A DNA stretch of 64,000 nucleotides, taken from assembly GCF_036669915.1 (NCBI RefSeq), contig NC_089316.1:25843325-25907324 (forward strand), written 5' to 3'. Within the stretch, counting starts at the first letter, position 1. Each line of letters starts with the position of its first letter. Below the pieces are notes generated by a model, which was not told the origin of the DNA, did not search any database, and saw nothing but the letters and a program-made list of their open reading frames with translations. Below are positions 43,733 through 55,539 of the stretch, piece by piece. The translations under genes were made by a program, and so were the position numbers. The DNA comes from Pocillopora verrucosa. Its lineage: Eukaryota > Cnidaria > Anthozoa > Scleractinia > Pocilloporidae.

Positions 43733-46035
43733 TCAATGGTCACTCTGTTTCTTCTCCGCCTCGTTGTTGTCCTCCTCGAGTTCTTCTTTCCTACAACATA
43801 CATTATACATTTGTCAATATTTTAACTTTAAAGTAAACGGAACAGATTTCCAATAAATGAACTATTTTTTTCTTCAATGCCACTGGCTATGATTATCCAA
43901 ACTTGTCGAACATACTTAATTTAATGTTATTTTCACTATTTTTTTCAGATAAAATGATTTTTTTAGTTTCTCAAGTTACCTTCATCGTCATAGCGTCCAG
44001 CATCGTATCGACCTTATGTAATTATTTCTGAGTATTCGATACGAAAGAAACGCCAATTCAAGCCAATCTTAGAAAGCGTTCGGTAAAAATCTTCTGGCTC
44101 CGAGCACTAGATCTCTTTCTTGGCATTTTATGGATGAAAGACAAAGACAAAAACAAACAAACAAAAATTACTAAAGTTTGAGTAACTAAACAAGTTAAAT
44201 GTGTTGATCGGTTTCTCCTACAAAATTGCTCACTATAATCAGACTTACCCTTTTTCCATAAAATCAAATGTCACGTTATCCCCTATCAGCACAAACGGAG
44301 CCCATTGGGAAAGTTTGGGGAAACCATTGCTTCTCAACCATTGAATGGCCTGGTGAAGAGATTCACTCGCACTTTCTCCACGAACAAGGTGTTTATAGAA
44401 ATGTTTCATAAGGTTCGCCGTTGCTTCGTCTTCTACAGCCCACGATGCTACCAACACTGAACGTGCACCGGATGCTAAGAATGCTCGAGCGATTCCAATA
44501 ACTCCTTCCTTTTTAATCAATCCACGCCCACTGTGACAACAGCTGAGTACTACCAGTTTAGCTCGCACTTGAACACCGTCAATGTCGGACATTGTCAGGA
44601 GGTAGTCTTCCTCTTGTGGAATACCGTTAGCAGTACATAGAGGAGAGAGGGCAATCTCTCCTCTTTCGGCATTTCCATGTGCGGCAAGATGTATGAGACT
44701 CGCTCAGGGTACTGCTTCAAGAACCGCCGGCTTTGTTGCGCGACTTCCTAACAAAGGCTGAACGCCCAGCAGTTGACCAACCATCTCTGCTTCCTTCCTT
44801 GCATAGAACAATGAAGTAATGTCAATGAGACGTCCATTGTAATGCACTTTGCCAACCGTGGGATCACCCACAACTAGTAAACCGGTTTGACTGTGATAGT
44901 CTGCTGGACATTCTTGAATGAGCCGGAGAGTCGTCAATGAAGGAACGATGCGTATTCTGTACTTCTCTGATAAATACTTTCCGGCTGGTCATCACGCAAG
45001 GCAGCAAATGGGACTCGGTACGAGAAACGGTCCGGTACAATGATGATTTCGGGCTCTGTAAGTAAATCGGCCACAGGTGCGATGATCCATTGGTAGCACA
45101 AATGATGACTTCTTCCGGTATCTTTGGTTTCGTCACCTCGCAATTTTGCTTGGCTCTCTTCATGAAGAGATGTCGTTTCGTTGTCATCCAGCGATCGGTC
45201 TTCGCAGTTCGCTGTGGGTAAAACACCAAAGCAGGCGGCGCTCTTTTTGAAAACTCCTTCCACTTCGCAAACTTGCTCAGCAATAAGAGTCTCTAGTTTC
45301 ACTTCGTCTGTTACTCGAAAGCAAATGTCTCCATTTGCTTTCAATACCCAGAGAAGAACTTGCCGATCTATGTACGAAATGTACAAAAAAACAGAGTTAC
45401 TTTCTCTTTTCGCGATGTTTTCAATTCCGGACCATGACTGTGGATCAGCTTAGATGTGGCTTTCCACGGAGTACTTGTCTGCCATGAATTCCGAGAGGAC
45501 ACTTGCTCGTCCCAGCTCCTCAACATAGAGAGCATCTCGAAACTTTCCATTACAGCAAAGCAAGTCAGTGAGTAACTTGTAAGGAAAAGTACCGCGTTTC
45601 TCTAACAAAGAGATTTGAAATCCACTGTTTCCTTTCAGATGAGTTCTGATTTGTTCATATTTTCTAATACATTGAAGAAGATATTTCATTGCCTCCACAG
45701 CCTCCGACTGCGATATCTTTAACGTTGTAAGCCTGAGAAGGCTCTGAAACTCAGTCATTTTGTCTCCAATTTGGCTGCTTATGAAGCAAGCTTTCTGTAA
45801 ATAATCTGCTGCCTTGCCACATTCACCAAATGATTGGAATAGTTCTCCAAGGCTAAGGTAAAGTCGTGCTTCGAACTCTCTATTGCCACATTCTCTGTTG
45901 ATTGTAAGCGCCTTCTCACAATGTTCTTTTGCCTTCTGACTGTCATTCACAGCCAATCGACCAATCGAGCAAGCGAGTACCATTCTCCACAACATATCTA
46001 CAACTTGCTCTTGTGCATGCGCGCAATTCACTAGT
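43733..46035 (-). pseudogene. Truncated, disrupted TPR-CHAT gene
   Basis: Homologous to 55540-59284. Lost: everything N-terminal of the last about one and a half TPRs; some 1.5 kb (matching 57800-59330) is replaced by about 80 unrelated bases at 45953-46035. Breaks in the rest: a TAA stop after DKYSVESHI where copy B has Ser; a one-base deletion just after VPFAALRD (about 44990); a TGA stop after VLEAVP (about 44704) where copy B has Ser. Retained: KAKEHCEKAL TPR remnant, IHLAAHGN and VVLSCCHSGRG CHAT motifs, the donor at 44249 and the 58-nt terminal exon 43733-43790. No product with a continuous CHAT domain can be read. A short TPR-remnant peptide of up to 193 codons (45450-46031) is open, but I see no reason to think it functional. 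Confidence 0.85.
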
Positions 46036-47938
46036 TAAAAGGAAGCTTAGAAAAAGTAACACTAACAAATGTTCGAGTTTCTGAGCTGTTTTTAAAGAAT
46101 TTGTGGTTGTCTTCCTTTTCACAAATGTCTGAGCGCAACATTCCTTTTTCATTCTTTTTTTTCAAACCTCAAGTGTATCATCTTGGTTCAAATTTCAGTA
46201 ATCGTAGAGCAGATTTGGATAAAGCTATCAAAAAAAGTTTCACCAGTAGAACAGCGGTTAATTGATCAATTGCGTCGAGTTTGCATTCTTGTAAAAGGGT
46301 TTACACGTGACGCGTGAATGAGGCTAAAACTGATACGTGAAACGTGAATTTTAATGAAAGGCGAGCGTGATTCGTGAATTTATGAACCAAAGTGGGACGT
46401 GATTTGCCTCCTGATATATACGTGACCCATCAATTTCTTCTTTCATTTCGTGAAAACATCAAGATTTCCCAGAAACATAAGAACAGAGACTTAAAGGTTT
46501 CCCTTTTCTAAACGTGAAGTGGGAATTTTTCCATAACATTCGTGCGCAAAACACGATCAGGGTCTCCACTTTGCCGCTGGACAAATTTGACGGACATAAA
46601 TCCAACAAAAAAATTATTTGCATTCTACCATTAAACAAAGTGTAAAACTATTCAATTATGCCCAGATGAAGATATTTGTTTCAGATTTGTATTGGTATTT
46701 CTAACCGTTTGCCCCCATAGAGATCAAGCCGGCATGTCAGTCTTAGAAACTCGCTTAATTAATTTGAGATTAAGAAATTAGCACATGTAAGTGTTGTCAA
46801 TGATTAATCACCCATCAGTTATTTTAAAAATTAAAAAACACACTACTTAATTTTAATACAGCATAAATTTGGGCAAAGAGCAAAGATTCTATCCAGCGTT
46901 TTAACCTATTACATAATATTTTTTGTTTGTTTTTTCAGACGAAGAAAAATCTTCCTATTTCATTCAATTACATTCGTGTTACTTCAGTAGCTCATGTACC
47001 AACTTCTCCAAATTTTCATTGCATTAAATAATGTCAAACAATTCAAAACATGTTAACACATACTGCTTTTGAAATGAAAAGATCTTTGGATAGTTAGGAG
47101 ACCAAAATGGCGAAACTTATTAAATTTTTTTCTGCAAATCAATGAAGAATGCAAAGAGTTAGTATTAGATTGAATAGGAACATTATCGGTTAAAAGTAAT
47201 CATTGTAAACCTAATAAGGATGAAACTTGCATTAAACCTTGTCCACAGGATATCTTAATAAATATTTGAGCTCACATATCATTGATAAAAGTTTGGTGGT
47301 TTTAATTTCTCTTTGCCCAATTTTTTAAAACCTTCAGGTTACAGAAGTGACAAACATGTTGCTTCTCTTTTGAATATCAACACATTATTCAGTAAACAAG
47401 CGGCGAGAATGCTTATCAGCTGAGGGTTTCTGTTTACACAACATTAAATTCTCGCTACTGACTAACAAAGTAATGTGAGGGAGCTAGACGGAAGAATTGC
47501 TGATGAGATCATAAATTCAAAAGATTAAGATGATGCAGACCTTAAATATTTTGCAATCAAATCAAAACTTGATTCGACTTTGGAAGGTCTCCACAAATAT
47601 TATCAGGTGGTTCGGAATGACAACTCTTTTATCTCTGAATTTGCTCAATTTTAGCCAGAAATGTATTTTTTTAAGGCGGGAAAAGAATAACTATTATTAA
47701 ATTTAGTTTTTTAGCTGGTAACCTTTTCAAAAATAAACACGCTTTGTTTGGGGGATGAGACCGAAAGTGGCGAAAAACAAAGATAAATGCAAGCAGCACG
47801 TGTGAGAACAAAGTGCTAAGTTTGATCGGTCTAAGACAAGAGATTATAAACTGCAGTTGATAATCTCTTGGTGTGAGATATATCTATACTTGACTTTCTG
47901 TTTCGCCCACAGCATCGCTGAAAAATATTGTAGCCCTT

Positions 47939-47986
<48 letters not shown>

Positions 47987-49800
47987 GGACTGTAAACTAA
48001 TATTTTCTTTATTTATGCAGCTTACCCTTAAACAAGGAAGTGTATCTTATTTCGTATTCTGATCGAATAACTGAGGAAGCCGAGAGTAAGAAACTAAAAT
48101 AACACTTTCCCTGCAAAACAGAGATGAATGGCAATCTTACAAGTGGAAAAAAAGTAACAGCTTTACTGCTAAAACAAAAAATCGTTTTGAAGACCTAAAA
48201 CAGAACTACGTCGCTTTCCAACTTCCACGTAATTTAAATAAAAACATGGCATCTTCGTGTTCTTTTTTTTTTTTCATAAATTTCAGATTTAAAAATCTGA
48301 ATTTCCCGTTCATGCATCGTGTGTCTACTTTTACTCTTTCACTCCCAGACTCTGACACTTAAGAATTGTTTAATGTGCGATTTCTCCCTACAGTATCAAT
48401 ATATTCTTCAGTAAACAGTTTTGGATAATAAAGAAACTTATCAGTTGGACGGTGTCAAATTGACGCAACACTTCATTCTCTTAAAATAATTACTGCGATA
48501 TTTGTAACATTTGCAAAGGAGACTTAGTAAGATGATGGAAGTTAAAGGCCTGAAGTTGAGTTCATCATTTCATTTTGCAGACTATAATCAGTTTAAGTCA
48601 AGTTTTTAGCAACAAATCTTTGCCAAATTCTAAGATTATTTCGAGGTTTAAGTCCTCTGGCTTTGAAACATTTCAGTTTTGCAAAGCGGGAAAGATTATT
48701 TCTAAACATATTTTTTTACTGCTAACCTTTTACACAAGAAGCTTGTCTTGTTTGATATTCTAGTCGTATAACTGATGAAACCAAAAGTAAGAAACTGAAA
48801 TAAGAGTTTCTCTGCAAAACAAAGAAAAGCGGAAGTAGCCATTGTAAGAAAGACGTAAACACTTCTCTAAAATAGAAGTAAAATAGGTGAAAAAAAACTG
48901 ATGAACAGAAGAGGGACAAACGGTTACCAAGGGTAAAGATTGAGTTTGATTTGCATAGAACCAAAAAAAGCCGTTTAGGAACCTGAAAATCAATCGCTCA
49001 TCATCTTCTCCATAAATTAAACGCACAAGGCTAAATTATCAAATAGACTAGATTTCCCCGCCTTGAAGTAATTTGAAATTTAGCAATACTGTGCGATTCG
49101 AATATACTCTGCGTTACAATCGACACTGGAAAATGTTAAGCTACTTGGGACGACCGAGGAAACAACATTAGACGAGCCGAACAAAACGGAGATTTGATTT
49201 GATTTTCAATTTGGAATGTCCTTATTTTATCCATTTTTTACATTAGGAACACTAACATGACTAACAACAGTTACCGTCTTTCTAAATCTCAAAACTTGTT
49301 TTGCCGAAGATAACTGACCCCGCGCGTGAAACGCAATGTGTACATCGTGTTAACATTTGTAAACTACTCATGACGTTTTAGGGCACAGGTTGGGCATGCC
49401 TAATTGATTAAAATCACATAGGCGGTTTGATTGTTAGCCAACTGATGGATAAGTATGAACGAAACCAATTTAACTCAACGCATTAAAAGTACCGATATTA
49501 ATGCGTTAAAGATTTTTTTCTCTAAGGGATACGAAGAAAATTTTGAAAAAAAAGGAATTTATTTAGAACGACGTCCTTTTATAATGATTTATGTTGTGTA
49601 AGAATATTAACCAATATAGTTATGGTCTATGTTAGAGCAGCTCTGATTATAGAGGCGCTGAAATATGGATTGGAAAATTGATGAGAAGTCGCATTAATAT
49701 ATCAGCACATTGACAATTAAATATCGTTCTTACCTCGACACTGAACGCTTTCTTGCTTTGTGTAGTGAAGCAGCCAAATTTTTTAATTGGAAACCGCAGC
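46036..49800. other. Upstream flank and probable first intron of the pseudogene, block A
   Basis: AT-rich, similar to 59335-63990. Contains MITE-like family relatives near 47370-47525 and 48330-48550, and an (AG)n run at 47940-47986. The minus strand near 49740 reads CGTTCAGTGTCGAGGTAAGA, a possible 5' UTR exon donor also present in block B. No coding exon seen. Confidence 0.45.
47940..47986. repeat. (AG)n microsatellite
   Basis: Uninterrupted AG dinucleotides with one GG interruption near the end. No such run is present at the matching position in block B. Confidence 0.95.
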
Positions 49801-50975
49801 ATGTGTCTATTTTAAGGTTATATGCACGTGATGAATCTCAGCCCACCCCTGAGGGGCCGAGATAGAGTGTGCATTGTAAGACAAGTCGGGGAGAGATTTG
49901 CGGGGAATCTGGAACTAATGATCAGTACCAGACCCCGAACAGACCTCCCGCTCGCTCGTGTTCCTGAATGTCTGATACGTTTGCGCGGGCGACAAAAAAG
50001 TGTTTGTGGAAACGTACATGTTTAAGGGAAATGTTTGCAGAAGAAAATTCCTCATACCCTCCCTAGCCTGCGTGAAGCCGTACACTCCCCCCGCCAAAGT
50101 GAGACGGAGGTGCTTCTGTTTCATCATAGGGGGAGGGTACAGCTACACGTAAGCTACTAACACGCATGCGCGACTTTTTGACGGATGAGCGCATAGGGGT
50201 GACGCTATATCGAAGGCGTTCGTCGAGGGTAAGAGTACGCGGTAATTTTGATCAGCGGGAAAATTATGAAACCCGCGAATATTCCGAAAGCCCGCGAAAG
50301 GATGACATCTAAAATTGAAGACAATTTTTAATTAGGACACTAGAATGCGTAATAAGGGCGGCAACTAATCATTCTTCTTTAAATAAATCGGAGATTGACT
50401 TCCTTGAGGAAAACCTTGAAAATTGTTCTGTTGAAAACCAGTACTTCTTGGGTTATTTCGAGGGGAAAAGAGACGAGCGCGAGGATATGCTCGAGAGGTT
50501 TCTTCTTATTAGTTCCACATGCTTTGTAAAGAAGGCCTTGCACTCAAAGAACTTAAATCACAAGAGGTTTTTGAAAAATGGTAGGCAGTTTCTTTTATTT
50601 TTGGCTGATTTTTTTGCCTTTATTAATTCGGCGTGGGCCTTGTAGAGACTTGATCTTTTGCCGCAATTTTGTAAAAACTTACGCAGTGCACCGGGTGAAA
50701 AGTGTTGAAATATTTACAATTATTTCATGTATAGGAAAGCCTTTGGAAAACACTCTAAGTGCGTAATCTAGTATACCTAAATACTTATGCATTTGCAACG
50801 TCTCCCGTCTTTGAACACAATGGTGGTAATGAACCGATGCAATTTTTTGGCAAACCGTTTACCATCGTAAGCCATGAAACTCGGCATTGCCTCCACAGAC
50901 CAACAAAGGTGAGAATTCCTTTCGAAAACAGAATTTGAAATATAATGAAACGTACCAGTGGTGTTCGATTTTTGC
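49801..50975. other. Spacer between duplicated blocks; no gene seen
   Basis: Contains the repeat at 49880-50025 shared with 12455-12600. Short open frames at 50448-50766 overlap in different phases and have no motif. Confidence 0.4.
49880..50025 (+). repeat. Dispersed repeat shared with 12455-12600
   Basis: Has CAAGTCGGGGAGAGATTTGC, then CAGACCCCGAAC and GCGCGGGCGAC, in the same order as the other copy. Translation shares VGERFAG with it. Confidence 0.4.
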
Positions 50976-50976
50976 A

Positions 50977-51604
50977 TAATGCACAAAGGCATTTTATGAC
51001 TGGGCTACCACAGGTATCCCAGTAAAAATGTGTCATAAACCAAGTTTAGAATACAACCAGCTATCACCAGCTAACCTTCCAAGAACTGTAGATGTTTGTG
51101 GAACTGAAGTAAATTTAGACAATTTGTTTGAAAGTGAAGGAATATTAACTGATTCACTTCAAAGCAAATCAATTCTTGAAAATTATATATAGATATAATT
51201 ATAGTGAATGCACAGGGTTTTTTATTGCATCAGTTGTATCTTTAAACCCACAAAAAGATCATAATGTATGTATTCCCTCCTGCTTTATAATGAAAGAGAC
51301 ACGTCTCCCTATTCACTACACTAAAAACATAAATGGAACAGCCTCACTTGTTGATGCCATTGGAAAAATACAAGAGAAACACATGTATAACACTCCAGGG
51401 CTTTACAGAATACAGTTTGCTACATGTTTGTGTAAAGAAGTTGGCAGAAACAAAAGAAAGAAATTGATGATTAATCATAGACTAAAACAAGACTGTAAAG
51501 CAATGAAGCCACCGAAGAAAAAAATATTTTTGAAGGAAAAACAAATGAGGGATATGAAAAATAAACAGGAAATACAAAACAAAGCCGTCCCAAAAGTAAT
51601 CTAA
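50977..51604 (+). pseudogene. Unrecognised coding fragment with a frameshift
   Basis: Two adjoining frames look like one broken gene. About 50977-51191 reads on as FYDWATTGIPVKMCHKPSLE ... GILTDSLQSKSILENYI then stop. The +1-shifted frame 51176-51604 continues (YNYSECTGFFIASVVSLNPQ, then a Lys-rich tail) to a stop at 51602. The overlap is in TATATAG-rich sequence. The second frame has no ATG at its start. A basic C-terminus (KPPKKKIFLKEKQMRDMKNK) is visible. I do not recognise the family. It may be a decayed retrocopy or mobile-element ORF; a spliced real gene is also possible. Confidence 0.35.
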
Positions 51605-52942
51605 GTGATGAATTATGTACTTTGACTGCTCATCTTTCACGTTTAGTTTTTGTTACAGCTGTCAGTTTTTTATAAGATATGAATATGATTCACAAAAATA
51701 ATTTGAACTTTGACAAACTGCTGATTACTTACAAATAAATTTTTATTATTGTTCTTGTTGGATGACAATTTCTACTATTATACCCTTGAAATATTGTAAT
51801 TAGTAGATATAAAGTCCAATGAAAAAAAATATTAAAATTATTACAATCTTAGAGTTTGTCTTTTTCCTTTACTGCTTATGTACAGAATGTAAACACTTAG
51901 ATAATTTTCATACGCAAGTGAAAATTTGCAATTACTGTAATTAGTAGACTGAATTTTTTTGTTCATCATCAACTGCTACAAACTAAATGGTAATTTTTTG
52001 TTCAAGGGCAAATGAAAATAGTGGTTTTGAGTGAAGTGATTTCAATAAACCTGGGTACTGCTGATCAATCACATAGAAGCTATCAGATGCTAAATGCTTT
52101 GTCACTTTTTTTTTTTTGCATGTTTTAGAGTGATTTTTGTTTGCCCATGAAATGAAAAAATGACAATTTAGTTTGTAATAGCTGATTAACAACAAAGAAA
52201 ACAAAAGATTCACATTACACTACTAATTACTAGTTATCCTGTTCTTTGACAGAAAATGAAAATCACTTTAAACACCAACAGTTAAATAGTACTCACCAAG
52301 TTTAATGTAATCACTCTCACCAATAAACTAAAATGTATCAATTAAAGTACACTAACCATTTAACTCAAAATGGAAAAAACAAATTGGAGGTATTAGTACA
52401 AAATATGCTTACGATAAGTGTATTTCTCAGGTTTATGAGAGCCACTCTAACAACCTCATAAAATTAATAGTTCATCTGCAAATAAGCTTTGGTAGTGACT
52501 TTTTGTTTTCTTTTGGTGATAAGAAAAATAAGTAATTGGTTTTCTTCCATCAGTTAAGTGTCATCACCCTCGCACTTGGGGCTGTTTATAATTACAAGCT
52601 ATCTCAGCCAGAAATCTTTTGTTAACCAAGGAAAAGAAAACATAAGACAACCTATTCAGCAAATGACTCACCCTGCTAAAACCCCTTAACCTACAAAACA
52701 AAATTTAATCAAGTCAAAACTCAAAAAAAAAGAAAGAAAATGGAAATAGTGTTTAGTGATTATTATTGAAATAATAGCCAAAAATATATGGCACTACCTC
52801 CCCCAACCCCACCCTTGAAAAGGGTCTTCACACTACATAACAAATGCTGTTTTCAGCTCTCTGTATACACCTGTGAGAAACCTGCATCTCTGGCATACCA
52901 AGACAGAAAACAGTTACAGGATAAACTGATTATTGCATTAAT
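51605..52942. other. AT-rich spacer; no gene seen
   Basis: About 1.3 kb with poly-A/T tracts and no splice-bounded frame or recognised repeat. It precedes the MITE at 52943. Confidence 0.5.
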
Positions 52943-53154
52943 TTAACCCTTTAACTCCCAGAAGTGATTAACATAAAATTTCTCCCAACAATATCCATAC
53001 ATTCTTCAGCAAACAGGTAATGGGAATATTCAAACTTATCAGGTAGAAGCTGCTATCTTGATCTAACACCAAGTTCTCATAACTAATTTACAGGGAAATG
53101 TGTAGCAGCCAGAGGGGAGAATTAACAATCAGATCATGGGAGTTAAAGGGCTAA
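52943..53154 (+). mobile_element. MITE of the TTAACCCTTTAACTCCC family
   Basis: TTAACCCTTTAACTCCCAGA at the left, ATGGGAGTTAAAGGGCTAA at the right, about 212 bases, terminal inverted repeats clear. It lies just outside block B and has no counterpart before block A. Confidence 0.75.
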
Positions 53155-53340
53155 AAAAACTTAGGCAAAATAAATGCAGGTACTAAAAACAAAGTTTCTT
53201 TCTAACAGAAAGCCCGAGTGAACGCAAATACGCGTCTAGTTTTCTTTACAAATAGAAAACATCAGCAACACAAATTGTCTCTCCTCAACCCACCCACCCA
53301 ACAAAAATAACTCTTGCACGCATAGCATACCTATGTTTTG

Positions 53341-53398
53341 GTCTCGTCACGCAACGCCCTCTTTCCAACGGAGGAGAGAGGGCGTTGCGTGACGAGGC
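53341..53398. mobile_element. Palindromic hairpin GTCTCGTCACGCAACGCC
   Basis: 58 bases; arms GTCTCGTCACGCAACGCCCT and its reverse complement are nearly perfect, with a short centre CTTTCCAACGGAGG. The block A counterpart (42556-42612) has lost part of one arm. Confidence 0.75.
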
Positions 53399-53524
53399 TG
53401 AACAATGGCTGCGAAGGAGACTACAGTGTGCGTGAAACCAATGCAGCTTAGGGACAATAAACCAATGTGTGCGTTTATTTCAGATAAATGGGAAGTTTTT
53501 TTTTCCTCCATCTCTCTCCATTAA

Positions 53525-53727
53525 CCCTTTCCACCCTAACATCAGTAAGTATATTCTCCATAATTTTTTCTATACGTTTCCTCTGGTATTGACAAGGAGA
53601 AATTTTTGAACAATCAAGAGCTTCATTGGTTGGTAATCATTTCCTTTATTTTCGTGGCCTTAATGTGTGATTCAGGGATTTATTGTAAGGAGAAATTAGA
53701 TGCTGGTCACTCCAAGCGGTTAAAGGG
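53525..53727 (+). mobile_element. MITE-like repeat, family with ACAAGGAGAATTTG core
   Basis: CACCCTAACATCAGTAAGTA at the left, TTGACAAGGAGAAATTTTTG inside, and TGGTCACTCC-AAGCGGTTAAAGGGG at the right. It is absent at the matching place in block A, so it inserted after the duplication. Confidence 0.7.
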
Positions 53728-54361
53728 GTAAGGTAAAGTAAGTATATTTTTCTCTATAATTAATACAACAGACAATACAACCAGAAATACTTATGTTTCA
53801 GTTTATTTCAGATAAATTGGAAGGGTTGTTTTACTCTCTTAAGTAAAGTAATGCTATATTTTCGTTCTTTTTAAGGTTAAGGCTCTTTTTCTTTTACAAA
53901 AATGAAAACATCAGTTACACAGTGTCCCACCTCAACTCACCCATTTAAAGAAGTAACTCTTGCATGCATTGCATGCCTATGATTTTACTGTTTGTCTCAT
54001 CAGTGTCATGCGCACTGTTTCTTTACTTCTTCTTATTGACTTTTACTTCAATGTTTCATGCAATAAATGTTCCTTTTCTTTCCAATCTGACGTTTTTGTT
54101 AATGTCCAGTTCACCGTTTCTTCTTTTTACTTTGTTGCGATTATTTTGCGCACGGTTTTTTTCATTTCTATGTTTGGTAGTTTTGTTTAGTTGTATCTTG
54201 CGCATAGCTCGTTCTCTTGTCTCCTCCGATTAAATATTTCGTTAGAATCTTGCACAATGCTTGTTTCGTCTCTGTTTTGTTTCCAAGTTAACATCTACCT
54301 CACTGTTTGTTCTAATTTATATTTGTTTCCTACGGTAGAACCTAGCCCTCTGTTCTTTTCC

Positions 54362-54574
54362 TTAACCCTTTAACTCCCATCAGTGACCAAGACATAATTT
54401 CTCCTTACAATATCAACACAGAATCAAGCAGACAAGTAAGGAGAATAAAGAAGAAATCTCAATTAGGGGACTACAAGTTGATCCAATACTAAATTCTCCA
54501 ATTTGAAATCATAAGTATTTTATGACAGACAGTAGGGAGAATTACTAATGAGATCTTGGGAGTTAAAGAGTTAA
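54362..54574. mobile_element. MITE of the TTAACCCTTTAACTCCC family (block B)
   Basis: Orthologous copy of 43172-43380: the same left end and inner words (AGCAGACAAGTAAGGAGAAT), with few differences. Confidence 0.75.
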
Positions 54575-55093
54575 TTCTGGCTGATTGTCACGTTCATATC
54601 CTACAAACTGTTTGCACTCTTCTGTTTGGCGTTAGTATCTCGCGCAATGTTTTCTCCTAATTTTATCTCAATAATTCGCTCACCGTTTCTCTTCTTCTCT
54701 ATTTGTTAATACGTTTTTTTAGTATATTGTACTCTGTTTGTTCCCTTCCCCATTTAACTTTTACGTTATTATGTAACGCCCTGTTCCCAACACTGTTTGA
54801 TTTTTGCGTTAATTCTCAACCATTGTTCTCTTCTCTGTCTGATTTTTACGTAATTATCTTGTCTTTTCTATTTGATTGTTCAGTATCTTGGCACTTTTTG
54901 TTCCCTCTTCTGTTAGTTTATCAGTTATGTTATCATCTCCTGCACCTGAGAACAGTTATTATCACTCTTAAATGATCACGCGTACATTCAACGGGAGAAT
55001 TGAAAACAGGATCGTTGTTAATGATTTAAATCAAGGATTAGTTTTGAGTTTTGACGACACTTGCTAACATTCTCACATTTTATACATTCAGCT

Positions 55094-55445
55094 AATTTCC
55101 TGCGTTCAGTTTTCGCATCTCAATATATTGTAGTTCCCTGTTGAAAGTTTTCTTAATAGATCAAACGGCTTAATTGCAGGTTTCATTGTCGCTGGCTTTT
55201 GATTAAGCCCTGCCTACAAAAGCACGCAAAATCTACTACTTGACTAAAAAAAAATCAAAATTTTTACGCAAAGTAATAATTTCCCGCGTTCAGTTTTCGC
55301 ATCTCAATATATTGTAGTTCCCTATTGAAAGTTTTCTTCATAGATCAAACGGCTTAATTGCAGGTTTCATTGTCGCTGGCTTTTGATTAAGCCCTGCCTA
55401 CAAAAGCGCGCAAAATCTACTACTTGACTTGAAAAAAAAACCTAA
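55094..55445. repeat. 184-bp tandem duplication downstream of the TPR-CHAT gene
   Basis: AATTTCCTGCGTTCAGTTTT recurs 184 bases later as AATTTCCCGCGTTCAGTTTT, and the following 150 bases match closely. Block A has one copy (about 43510-43680). Confidence 0.85.
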
Positions 55446-55539
55446 AAACTTAAAACTTAAAAAACTAAAAATGTCTACGCAAAGTAATACCAGTGTCCAT
55501 TGAAAGACAATGTACAGGAAGAAGAATCTTTATGCAGGA

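Larger units (their letters stand above)
42422..49800. repeat. Duplicated block, copy A (contains the TPR-CHAT pseudogene)
   Basis: Collinear similarity to 53215-64000 in several parts: 42422-43180 with 53230-54360, the MITE 43172-43380 with 54362-54574, 43386-43800 with 54970-55610, the gene body 43733-46035 with 55540-59335, 46035-47640 with 59335-61480, and 47990-49800 with about 62170-63990. Copy A is shorter because it lost the TPR array and has fewer insertions. It also has an internal tandem repeat of about 470 bases (42410-42540 resembles 42880-43010). Confidence 0.75.

Noticed and set aside
45181-45453. Plus-strand frame opposite the CHAT pseudogene
   Set aside because: A near-identical antisense frame exists opposite the intact gene (57027-57374); both are shadows of the conserved coding strand.
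54703-54975. 90-codon hydrophobic plus-strand frame
   Set aside because: T-rich low-complexity translation within the B-specific insertion; no motif and no counterpart in block A.
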